This document shows, piece by piece, positions 51,764 to 59,049 of a DNA stretch of 64,000 nucleotides. The translations under genes were made by a program, and so were the position numbers. The notes below the pieces were generated by a model. The model was not told the origin of the DNA and did not search any database. It saw nothing but the letters and a program-made list of their open reading frames with translations. Each line of letters begins with the position of its first letter. Position 1 is the stretch's first letter. The DNA lies in contig CANQPI010000001.1 in the NCBI GenBank assembly GCA_947625725.1, positions 126,732-190,731 on the forward strand. Reading direction: 5' to 3'. The stretch is from an uncultured Clostridia bacterium (GTDB lineage Bacteria; Bacillota; Clostridia; Christensenellales; CAG-314).

Positions 51764-52681
51764 ATGCAAATACCCGTTTTGGTGGGCATTTTGTCCACAT
51801 TGTTATCCAGCGACGACCTTGTTCGCGCCGAGGATCTTGCCAAAAAGTACGAAATATCTCCGCGCTCGGTCTACCGTTATATCGCCATGCTTTCCGAGGG
51901 CGGCATACCAATCGAGAGCGTGGTGGGGCGTAACGGCGGCTGGCGCATAGTGGAAAGTTACAAACTCAAAGCGACCTATTTTACTCCGGAAGAATACGAG
52001 CGACTCATTTTCAGTTTGCAAAGTTCCACCTTGCAGGACGACGTCACCAAGCAAGCGACTCTCAAACTGACGGGGCTCAACCGCGTTCACCAAAGCGCCA
52101 CCGTGCTTAAAAGCGAGCAGTTTATCGTGGACAGCGGCGACAGCGTGTTGGGCGAACTTCTCAACACCGTATCCGAGTGTATTGCGCAACGCAAACTTTG
52201 CCAGATAGAGTATCACTCCAAGGACGGTGTTGACTCGGTGCGCGTGATCGAACCGTATTGCCTTATACTCAAAGACGGCGCGTGGTATGTTTACAGTTTT
52301 TGCCGTTTGCGCAAGGGTTTCAGATATTTCAAGTTGTCGCGTATCGTAAAGTTGGACGTGGGGGACAAATTCAGCGGCAGAGCCTACGACGGCGTGGATA
52401 GCAGCGTTATCAAAACGGACGTCTTGCGAAACAAAGAAATGTGCGAGGTGATTTTGTCTGTGGACAACACCGCGCTGTCCGCCTGCGAGGAGTGGTTGGG
52501 AGTCAATTCCGTTGCCAAACTCGGCGGCGCGCACATAGCCAAGGCCGAGTTGCCCTATGACGAAATGCTCATCAACCGCATATTATCGTTGGGCGACGGC
52601 GTCCGCGTGGAAAAACCCGTCCGTTTGCGCCAGGCGGTAATAGACAGATGCCGACAGATAATTGAGATAAATCGTGACTAA
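51764..52681 (+). CDS. HTH/WYL-domain transcriptional regulator
   Basis: The 305-residue protein starts with a winged helix-turn-helix of the HTH_11 type (about 3-60: LVGILSTLLSSDDLVRAEDLAKKYEISPRSVYRYIAML) and has a WYL domain at about 140-215 (IEYHSKDGVDSVRVIEPYCLILKDGAWYVYSFCRLRKGFRYFKLSRI). The C-terminal WCX-like part follows. WYL proteins sense small molecules or nucleic acid and often regulate their own region. GGAGG precedes ATG 51764. Two identical-type palindromes in the upstream intergenic space are the obvious binding sites. Confidence 0.92.
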   Translation: MQIPVLVGILSTLLSSDDLVRAEDLAKKYEISPRSVYRYIAMLSEGGIPIESVVGRNGGWRIVESYKLKATYFTPEEYERLIFSLQSSTLQDDVTKQATLKLTGLNRVHQSATVLKSEQFIVDSGDSVLGELLNTVSECIAQRKLCQIEYHSKDGVDSVRVIEPYCLILKDGAWYVYSFCRLRKGFRYFKLSRIVKLDVGDKFSGRAYDGVDSSVIKTDVLRNKEMCEVILSVDNTALSACEEWLGVNSVAKLGGAHIAKAELPYDEMLINRILSLGDGVRVEKPVRLRQAVIDRCRQIIEINRD

Positions 52682-52850
52682 GTTGCGCTCGGGTGCTTGC
52701 ACACAAAACGGCTTCACTGCGCACTGCGTGCTTGTTGCAGATTGTTTTGTAGTGCAACACCCTCAGTGCCCCTTTTACAAGGGTAAGTGTGTTGCAGATT
52801 ATTTGTCGCGAAACACCCTCATACCTTGGTGGAACAAGGTCTGAACTCTG
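52682..52850 (+). repeat. Family A hairpin repeat, copy A2 (with partial second unit)
   Basis: It starts directly after the WYL gene's stop. Arms GGGTGCTTGCACACAAAA (52691-52708) and TTTTGTAGTGCAACACCC (52745-52762) pair with minor bulges. The core contains GGCTTCA and TTGCAGATT. A second right half (TTGCAGATTATTTGTCG) follows. Bases 52693-52830 are nearly identical to part of copy A4. Confidence 0.8.
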
Positions 52851-52937
52851 ATTGGGACAATTTGAACCGTAACAAAGTTGGTTACTGTGAGATAGTTTTC
52901 CATTCGAGAGGGGAAGTGGTATTCGCAACCAACAAAA

Positions 52938-53215
52938 CAATGCTTTCCATTATAATGGGAAACAAAGTCGGCGACTGAATTAAAAGCCTTCTCTTGGGGA
53001 CGCAAGAGAAGGGGGACCGTCGTCAGACGGTGGATGAGTTTCGACATTTAGATTTGTGTGCAGCACTCATTGCAGATTATTTTGCGAGGGATACCCTCGC
53101 GCTTGTGTGAACAAGGTCGGGACTGTGATTAGAACTGCTTGTTGTGAAAATCGATTGTCAATTGCAATCAAAATCGGTTTTAATAAAACATTGCTTTCCA
53201 TTATAATGGGAAACA
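52938..53215 (+). repeat. Direct repeat pair GCTTTCCATTATAATGGGAA
   Basis: A 28-base string beginning TTGCTTTCC or ATGCTTTCC and ending AACAAAGT occurs near 52940 and again near 53188; each copy is a small imperfect palindrome around ATTATAAT. The stretch 52851-53437 has no supported gene. Confidence 0.65.
53056..53150 (+). repeat. Family A repeat, partial copy A3
   Basis: The right half only: TGTGTGCAGCACTCATTGCA, GATTATTTTGCGAGGGATA, CCCTCGCGC and GAACAAGGTCGGGACT, matching copy A1. The left arm is missing. Confidence 0.7.
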
Positions 53216-53437
53216 AAGTTTGTCACTGTGGAATAGTTTTTCCCCCCCCCTTGAGGGGCGTGGCGAGTAAATTCAATCTTCGCAGTGCGGATTCGGTAGC
53301 AGACACCTGCTTGTCGCTACTCACTCACCGCGGCGAGCGAACCCTGTACCTGTCACGTAGTGGCGATAGTGACGAAGAGAAAATCCCTCTCCCCGAACAG
53401 ATGTTTTGGTTAGTTGCAAAATTGTTTTTTCTAATGT

Positions 53438-53474
53438 ACAAAAAGAGCGTACCGTAAAGTACGCTCTTTTTGTG
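53438..53474 (-). terminator. Terminator of the collagen-like lipoprotein gene
   Basis: Read on the minus strand: ACAAAAAGAGCGTAC, 6-base loop, GTACGCTCTTTTTGT. Confidence 0.9.
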
Positions 53475-53496
53475 TAAAATTTTGTTTGTATGTGGT

Positions 53497-56187
53497 TTAA
53501 GCGACGTAATTTATATTTGTTTTACTACCGATAAGGTTATCTACATGAGAACCGTTGCCTTGAACAGTGCCTGTGGAACTGTACGTTTGTATTGTTGAAG
53601 ATGTGTCGTCTGAGTATGCATATCCGAACAGTCCTCCAACGTAATCGCTTGTGGCAGAAATGTTTCCCGTATTCGTCAGTTCCAAAGAGATTAACTTGAT
53701 TGTGCGATTAGAACCGCTATATTTGTTTTCTGCATAAACATATCCAATCAAGCCACCGACATAGTTTGCGCCGTTGACAGTGGCGGAGTTTCGGATATAT
53801 TCAAAGCGTAATGTGAAGTTGGTAGATGTATCCTTAATGTTGTACAAATATCCGACCAATCCGCCGACGTAGTCGCCCGTCGCCGTGACTTCCCCTGTAT
53901 TTTCAAGATTGCTATACGTTGCACTGCCACCGTAGACGATACTGCCCGCAATGCCTCCCACATGATTTTTGCCGCTGATATCCGCATTGTTGGTGCAATC
54001 GGTAAAAACGCCCGCTGAGCAACCTGCAATGCCGCCAACGCACTGACCTTCGGACGTGTAAGTTATTTGTACCGCATTGGTGCAGCCTGTAACAGAGTAT
54101 CCATAGCCAACGTAACCGCCAAGATAAACGCTGGGGGTTGTGTCGGTATAGATGTAGCCGTTGGAAGTCACACTTGACCCTTCATTACTGCTGTTTTTTA
54201 TGGTGATGTTTCCCAAATAACCTGCCAAACCTCCGACATAGGCGCGTCCGCTCACCGTAGCGTTGCTCGATGATTTTTCAATGTAAGAGTTTGCACCGCC
54301 ATAGGCATAACCCGCCAAACCTCCAACGTAGTCACCAGAAGCGGTAACATTTCCTGTATTTGTCAGATCCAACGAAATTAGTTGTATTGTGCGATTAGAG
54401 CCGGTATATTTGTTATAAGCATAATAATATCCTATGATACCGCCTATGTAATTAGTGCCACTAATTATGCCGGAGTTTCGGTTATATTCAAAGCGCAATG
54501 TGAAGTCGCTGGATGTATCTTTGATGTTGTACAAATACCCAATCAAACCGCCCACATAGTCACCCGTTGCCGTGACGTTGCCTGTGTTGCTCAAACTGCT
54601 GTATGTTGCAGTTCCGTTGTATTCGATATGACCTGCAACGCCGCCGACGCGAGTCGTGCCGCTTACAGTTGAGGAACTTTCGCAATCTTTTAGGCTACTG
54701 TTCAGGTATTGACCGACAATTCCTCCGACATTTTCACTGCCAACAACCGTTGCCGAACTCGAACAGTCGTTTACTGTTCCCGTCGTGTATCCGACAACGC
54801 CTCCCACGTTATTGCAGTTGTCGGCGGTAACAAATCCCGCCGTATCAACCCCTGATACTGAAGAGGTAGTGTATCCGCACAAAATTCCGACGTAATCGGT
54901 CTTTTCGTATGTAGTTACCGTGATATTTGTTCCTGTCAACACAATGTTACTTATTGCCCCGGTAACATATCCGAACAAGCCGACGTATTGAGTTTGCGTT
55001 GATATTTTGAGGTTGGAAACCACAAAATTTCTACCGTTGAACGTTCCCGCAAAAGGTGTAGACGAACCCGAGCCGATAGGTATCCATTCGACGTTGTCAA
55101 GGTTAATGTTGTTTGCAAGGTACACCGTCTTGCCCGAAAAATTTGTGCCGCTGTTTACAAGATAAGCAAGTCCTGCCAGATCTTGTGGGGTTTTTATCTC
55201 AAAAGACGACGACGAGGACGCGTACCATTCCGTAGAGTAGGCGGGACCGTCGTACTTTTCGGGGGTTTTGCACCAAACGCAAGCCCCGTTGTAGTAGTGA
55301 TGTCCCGTTTCGGGAACGTAGTCGTTTATGTAACTGTAACCGCATGTGTTGCATGTGTATTTTGTGTAACCGCGTTTTTCGCAAGTGGGGTCTACCTGTT
55401 CGGTTGAGAATACATGTTCGCAGGCGGGGTTTTTGACGTCGATTTCGTAGGTTGTGCCGTCTGACAGGGTTATTGTAACGTGTCCGTTGTAATCGATAAC
55501 TATGTTTTCTATGCCGACTGCCTTGGCGGATACGCCCGTATCCACTTCACCGATCCACCAATGGCCGTTTTCTCCGATGTGGGGCGATATTCCCTTCTCG
55601 CCCTTTTCTCCCTGTGCGCCTGTATCTCCAGTATCGCCCTTTTCTCCTTGCGGTCCTTGCGCGCCTGTTTCGCCCTTGTCGCCTTTGGGACCGGCAACGC
55701 CTGTGTCGCCTTTTTCACCTTTGAGCCAATTGAGAAAATCTTCTTCCGAACCGCTATGGCCGTTGGCTAACCACACGTCGTATGCGCTTTCGCCCGAGTC
55801 CCCTTTGGGACCGGTTGCTCCTTGTGCGCCTGTTTCGCCCTTTTCTCCCTGCGGGCCTTGCGCACCGGTATCGCCTGTATCTCCTTTTTCGCCTTGCGGA
55901 CCGATAGTGCCTTGGTCGCCCTTTTCTCCCTGCGGACCTTGATCTCCTTTTTCGCCTTTGAGCCAGTCAAGAAAATCTTCTTCCGAGCCGCTGTGACCGT
56001 TGGCAAGCCATACGTCGTATGCGCTTTCGCCCGAGTCCCCTTTGGGACCCGTTTCGCCCGTTTCTCCCTGCGGACCTTGCGCGCCTGTTTTTCCTTGTTG
56101 CCCTTTGCAAGCCGTAACGATCAAAACAAAAAGAGCCGATACAAGTAATACTGACATAATAATAAGTAAAACTCGTTTCTGTTTCAT
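53497..56187 (-). CDS. Collagen-like GLUG-repeat lipoprotein adhesin
   Basis: The protein has 896 residues. The lipobox ends in IVTAC, Cys27. Residues about 28-210 are collagen-like Gly-X-Y repeats (GPQGEKGDTGDTGAQG) interrupted twice by the same insert, ESAYDVWLANGHSGSEEDFL, seen in other Firmicutes collagen-like proteins. Next is an ISPHIGENGHWWIG segment and a small Cys-rich domain (CEHVFSTEQVDPTCEKRGY, CNTCGYSY, CVWCK; about 270-315). From about 340 to the end are many GLUG units such as VGGVVGYTTGTVNDCSSS and VGGLIGYLYNIKD, which build a beta-helix. Two blocks of about 120 residues (plus-strand 54285-54650 and 53595-53960) are internal duplicates. ATG 56187 is preceded by AAGGAG. The likely role is a surface adhesin on a triple-helix stalk. 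Confidence 0.92.
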   Translation of the reverse strand: MKQKRVLLIIMSVLLVSALFVLIVTACKGQQGKTGAQGPQGETGETGPKGDSGESAYDVWLANGHSGSEEDFLDWLKGEKGDQGPQGEKGDQGTIGPQGEKGDTGDTGAQGPQGEKGETGAQGATGPKGDSGESAYDVWLANGHSGSEEDFLNWLKGEKGDTGVAGPKGDKGETGAQGPQGEKGDTGDTGAQGEKGEKGISPHIGENGHWWIGEVDTGVSAKAVGIENIVIDYNGHVTITLSDGTTYEIDVKNPACEHVFSTEQVDPTCEKRGYTKYTCNTCGYSYINDYVPETGHHYYNGACVWCKTPEKYDGPAYSTEWYASSSSSFEIKTPQDLAGLAYLVNSGTNFSGKTVYLANNINLDNVEWIPIGSGSSTPFAGTFNGRNFVVSNLKISTQTQYVGLFGYVTGAISNIVLTGTNITVTTYEKTDYVGILCGYTTSSVSGVDTAGFVTADNCNNVGGVVGYTTGTVNDCSSSATVVGSENVGGIVGQYLNSSLKDCESSSTVSGTTRVGGVAGHIEYNGTATYSSLSNTGNVTATGDYVGGLIGYLYNIKDTSSDFTLRFEYNRNSGIISGTNYIGGIIGYYYAYNKYTGSNRTIQLISLDLTNTGNVTASGDYVGGLAGYAYGGANSYIEKSSSNATVSGRAYVGGLAGYLGNITIKNSSNEGSSVTSNGYIYTDTTPSVYLGGYVGYGYSVTGCTNAVQITYTSEGQCVGGIAGCSAGVFTDCTNNADISGKNHVGGIAGSIVYGGSATYSNLENTGEVTATGDYVGGLVGYLYNIKDTSTNFTLRFEYIRNSATVNGANYVGGLIGYVYAENKYSGSNRTIKLISLELTNTGNISATSDYVGGLFGYAYSDDTSSTIQTYSSTGTVQGNGSHVDNLIGSKTNINYVA

Positions 56188-56218
56188 CTGTAATTCTCCT
56201 TTGCGTATTTTTACAAAA

Positions 56219-56244
56219 AAGTGTCGCTCTTGTCGGAGCGACAC
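56219..56244 (-). terminator. Terminator-like hairpin in the leader of the collagen-like gene
   Basis: Read on the minus strand: GTGTCGCTC, loop CGACAA, GAGCGACAC, then TTTTTTG, ending about 20 bases before the ribosome binding site. It lies inside the transcribed leader, so it looks like an attenuator. Confidence 0.75.
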
Positions 56245-56267
56245 CTGTAAAGTGCCTTTCCGCGTAG

Positions 56268-56382
56268 TTGCGACACTAGTTTACAATAACTCTCTTGCTT
56301 GAAGATTTGATTGTGCGAATAGGAACACCTTACCAAGGTAAGTATGTTCAAGCAATCGATTAGTTATTAAACTGTGTCGCAA
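56268..56382 (-). promoter_or_regulatory. Folded leader element of the collagen-like gene
   Basis: TTGCGACAC (56268-56276) pairs perfectly with GTGTCGCAA (56374-56382), extended inward by AGTTTA..AATAACT / AGTTATTAAACT, then GCTTGAA / TTCAAGC and a GTAAGG/CCTTAC-type cap. The outer arm could instead pair with the terminator arm at 56236-56244. A small inverted-repeat mobile element is the alternative. Confidence 0.5.
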
Positions 56383-56386
56383 GTTG

Positions 56387-56415
56387 ATTATACGATAAAT
56401 AAATTGAAATGTCAA
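56387..56415 (-). promoter_or_regulatory. Promoter of the collagen-like gene
   Basis: On the minus strand: TTGACA, 17-base spacer, TATAAT (exact consensus). Transcription would begin at the edge of the folded leader element. Confidence 0.85.
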
Positions 56416-56501
56416 TAAAGGAAGCGCATTATCTGTATTAAATGTAACGCGCTTTTAACCGTCAAAGAAAATATAAAAATTATCATTTTTCGGATTTTTT
56501 T

Positions 56502-57533
56502 TTACCTGTTTTTTGCTACGTTTAGTAGTATTTCCGCAACTTTGTCCGTGCCGTAGAGAGAACGCTCGGCGCGTTGCTTGGCGCGAATGGCGGTGCGGTT
56601 GTTGTAGGCGGCGTTTACTGCGCTTTGCAACTCCGAGGTTAGGTTTTCCTCACTGAGCAGAAGTCCGCAACCGCGCTCGGCAAAGTAGCGGGCGTTGATC
56701 GTTTGTTCTCCGCGCGACGCCTTGACGAGCGGCACCGCCACAAAAGGCACTTGCGCCAAAGTGAGTTCCGCAAGGGTGTTTGCGCCCGCCCTCGTCACGC
56801 ACACGTCGGCGGCGGCCATCAAGTCGTTCATATTGTCGATAAATTCCGCTTGGTGTACAAAATCGCACCCCATGTGCTTGTTTTTGCCTGTTATCACAAA
56901 AATATCGTACTTGTCGGCAAGTTGCGGACAAACTGCGATCGCGTCGTTCAGCGCTTTTGCTCCGAGGCTTCCGCCCGTTACGAGCAATATCGGTTTGCCG
57001 CCGTCAAAGCCCATTGTCGCAAGTCCTTTCGCCCTGTCGCCGCACATGATCTCTTTGCGCACGATCACGCCCGTTACTTTTGCGCGTTTATCGCAGGGAA
57101 ACGCCGACAAAAACACGTCGGCAAAGCGCGCGCAAATTTTGTTTGCAAGCCCAGGCGTCATGTCGCTTTCGTGTATTACGGTGGGTATGCCCAATTTTTT
57201 GCCCGCGATCACAACGGGCAGTCCCACGTAGCCGCCCTTGCTGAAAATCACGTCGGGGCGCAGTTCTTTGAGTTGCTGTTTGGCTTCTCTTACGCTGCGC
57301 GCAAAGCGAAAAGGCAGCAAAAGATTGCCGAGCGCGAGTTTGCGTTGCAATTTAAACGCGGATATGGCGCGGTATTCCGCAATTTTGCCCTGCGCAACGT
57401 AAGGCGCGACAAGGTTTTTTTCCATGCCGTCAGTACCAATGTAACAAACGGTGTTGCCGTTCAGTTTGTCAAGTAACGCCAAGTTGGGCGTTACGTGTCC
57501 CGCGGTGCCTCCGCCGCTCAAAACTATTTTCAT
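56502..57533 (-). CDS. murG: Lipid II synthase MurG
   Basis: MurG transfers GlcNAc from UDP-GlcNAc to lipid I on the inner face of the membrane. The 343-residue protein has the N-terminal G-loop LSGGGTAGHVTPNLALLD, the second loop VTGGSLGAKALND and the C-terminal CVTRAGANTLAELTLAQVPFVAVPL with the UDP-GlcNAc-binding site. FSKGGYVGLPVVIAGKKLGIPTVIHESDMTPGLANK is also typical. AAGGAT precedes ATG 57533. It is away from other mur genes and diverges from the hydrolase gene. Confidence 0.96.
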   Translation of the reverse strand: MKIVLSGGGTAGHVTPNLALLDKLNGNTVCYIGTDGMEKNLVAPYVAQGKIAEYRAISAFKLQRKLALGNLLLPFRFARSVREAKQQLKELRPDVIFSKGGYVGLPVVIAGKKLGIPTVIHESDMTPGLANKICARFADVFLSAFPCDKRAKVTGVIVRKEIMCGDRAKGLATMGFDGGKPILLVTGGSLGAKALNDAIAVCPQLADKYDIFVITGKNKHMGCDFVHQAEFIDNMNDLMAAADVCVTRAGANTLAELTLAQVPFVAVPLVKASRGEQTINARYFAERGCGLLLSEENLTSELQSAVNAAYNNRTAIRAKQRAERSLYGTDKVAEILLNVAKNR

Positions 57534-57640
57534 ATCCTTAGTTTATGCCGATATAGGTCGAAATATAAAATTCTTTTGTTTGGCGTTTTGACATCGCTCT
57601 CAAACCGACGTTGCAAAACGACGACTGTGTTTGAAACGTA

Positions 57641-57669
57641 TTGACAATTGCTTTTGTTTGTCGTACAAT
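57641..57669 (+). promoter_or_regulatory. Promoter of the lysophospholipase-like gene
   Basis: TTGACA, 17-base spacer, TACAAT, 39 bases before the ATG. Confidence 0.8.
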
Positions 57670-57708
57670 TTTGATAAACAAAATCCACAATACAAGGCGG
57701 AAAACAAT

Positions 57709-58683
57709 ATGAAGCTCTCTCGTTTTACTTCGCACGACGGCAAACAATTGCAACTGTACGTTTGGGACAACGTGGCGTCGCCTCGCGGCGTAGTCAAAAT
57801 CGCCCACGGCATGGCAGAACACTCCGCGCGTTACGACGACTTTGCAAACTTTCTCAATCAACAGGGATACGTAGTTGTAATGAACGATCACCGCGGTCAC
57901 GGACTGACCGCCCCCTCGGACAGTTTGGGCTACGAGGAGGGGGATATGTTCGGCAACAACGTCAAAGATCAGTTGGCATTGCTAGATTACTGTCGCGATC
58001 ATTGGGACGTGCCGCTGTTTATGATGGGACACAGTTACGGCAGTTTCGTCACGCAAGCGGTGATAGAGGAACGCCCCGACGTAGACGGCTTTATTTTGTG
58101 CGGGTCAAACTACATCAAGGGATTTAGTTACACCGCATGCGGAGTGGTGGCGCGCGGCATGTGTCGCAACAAGGGCGGCAGATACCCCGCCGAACTCATT
58201 GCCAAACTATCATTCGGAAGTTACGAAAAGAAGTTTCCCGGTCAAAACGCCTGGCTCAACCGCGACTCGCAAGAAGTTGCCGCCTACAACCAAGACCCAA
58301 TGTGCGGATTTGTTTGCTCGGCAAATTTTTACCGCACGTTTATGGCGGGCATATCCAAACTTTACAGCAAGGAAAAGTTCGGCAATATCAATGCGGAAAC
58401 GCCCATTCTGATAATATCGGGCGGCGACGACCCCGTTGGCAACTACGGCAAGGGCGTTACCAAGTTAGCCAAATTCTACACCGACAGAGTGGGCGTTAAG
58501 GACGTTACGTTGCGCCTTTACCAAGACGCCCGACACGAGATACTCAACGAAATCGACAAGCAAAACGTGTACAACGACGTCGTCGCGTGGCTAAACGAAC
58601 GCGCGCCTCAGCCCGTCGAGTCGCAGGAGCAAACCGCGTCCTCCGCCGAGAAAAAAGGTCTGTTCCGCAGAAGAAAACAATGA
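57709..58683 (+). CDS. Lysophospholipase/monoacylglycerol lipase-like hydrolase
   Basis: The 324-residue protein matches the Hydrolase_4 (PldB/monoacylglycerol lipase) group: LYVWDNVASPRGVVKIAHGMAEHSARYDDFANFLNQQGY, then NDHRGHGLT, the nucleophile elbow MGHSYGSF (Ser near 109), Asp in ISGGDDPVG and His in YQDARHEILNE. No signal peptide. The C-terminal 30 residues are polar (EQTASSAEKKGLFRRRKQ) and may be disordered. AAGGCGG precedes ATG 57709; the longer frame runs into the promoter. The natural substrate is not known. Confidence 0.9.
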   Translation: MKLSRFTSHDGKQLQLYVWDNVASPRGVVKIAHGMAEHSARYDDFANFLNQQGYVVVMNDHRGHGLTAPSDSLGYEEGDMFGNNVKDQLALLDYCRDHWDVPLFMMGHSYGSFVTQAVIEERPDVDGFILCGSNYIKGFSYTACGVVARGMCRNKGGRYPAELIAKLSFGSYEKKFPGQNAWLNRDSQEVAAYNQDPMCGFVCSANFYRTFMAGISKLYSKEKFGNINAETPILIISGGDDPVGNYGKGVTKLAKFYTDRVGVKDVTLRLYQDARHEILNEIDKQNVYNDVVAWLNERAPQPVESQEQTASSAEKKGLFRRRKQ

Positions 58684-58720
58684 TCTCGTCGCGTTCACCG
58701 CGTAATTTTTCCGTCAATGC

Positions 58721-58754
58721 AAAATGCCTATCCCTGTGAGGAAAAGGCATTTTT
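58721..58754 (+). terminator. Terminator after the lysophospholipase-like gene
   Basis: AAAATGCCT, loop, AGGCATTTTT. Confidence 0.75.
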
Positions 58755-58781
58755 GTTTGTCGCGCCGCTTTTCCGACAAAT

Positions 58782-58898
58782 TTTGCATAATTATGCAAAC
58801 GCATTGTATAAATATTTGTTTTTTTGCATAAATATTCACATAATTCTGTATAAATAATTTTTGGCGCAAAATTTATTGATTTCTAATGAATAAATATT
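58782..58898 (+). promoter_or_regulatory. Phased array of TGNATAAATATT boxes before the topoisomerase genes
   Basis: Related AT boxes start at 58784 (inside the 18-bp palindrome TTTGCATAATTATGCAAA), 58805, 58825, 58847 and 58887, spaced 21, 20, 22 and 40 bases, that is near multiples of two helical turns. The array ends 10 bases before the -35 box. Confidence 0.55.
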
Positions 58899-58907
58899 AA
58901 ATTTCTA

Positions 58908-58936
58908 TTGCATTGTGTCCACGTTTGTGGTATAAT
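58908..58936 (+). promoter_or_regulatory. Promoter of the topoisomerase operon
   Basis: TTGCAT, 17-base spacer, TATAAT. The -10 box ends 5 bases before an in-frame ATG at 58942. Confidence 0.75.
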
Positions 58937-59049
58937 AAATTATGCTTGAAGTTGCGTCGACGCGAACGCTTTTTTCGGCGGCGGCGGATTGCATTTATGC
59001 AAAAGTAAACTTCGAACCACCCCAGACAACACTCATCGGAGGAAACAAA

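Noticed and set aside
54282..54800. CRISPR-like regular repeats in the minus-strand adhesin gene
   Set aside because: The periodicity is in-frame GLUG repeat coding sequence with degenerate units, not identical repeats with unique spacers.
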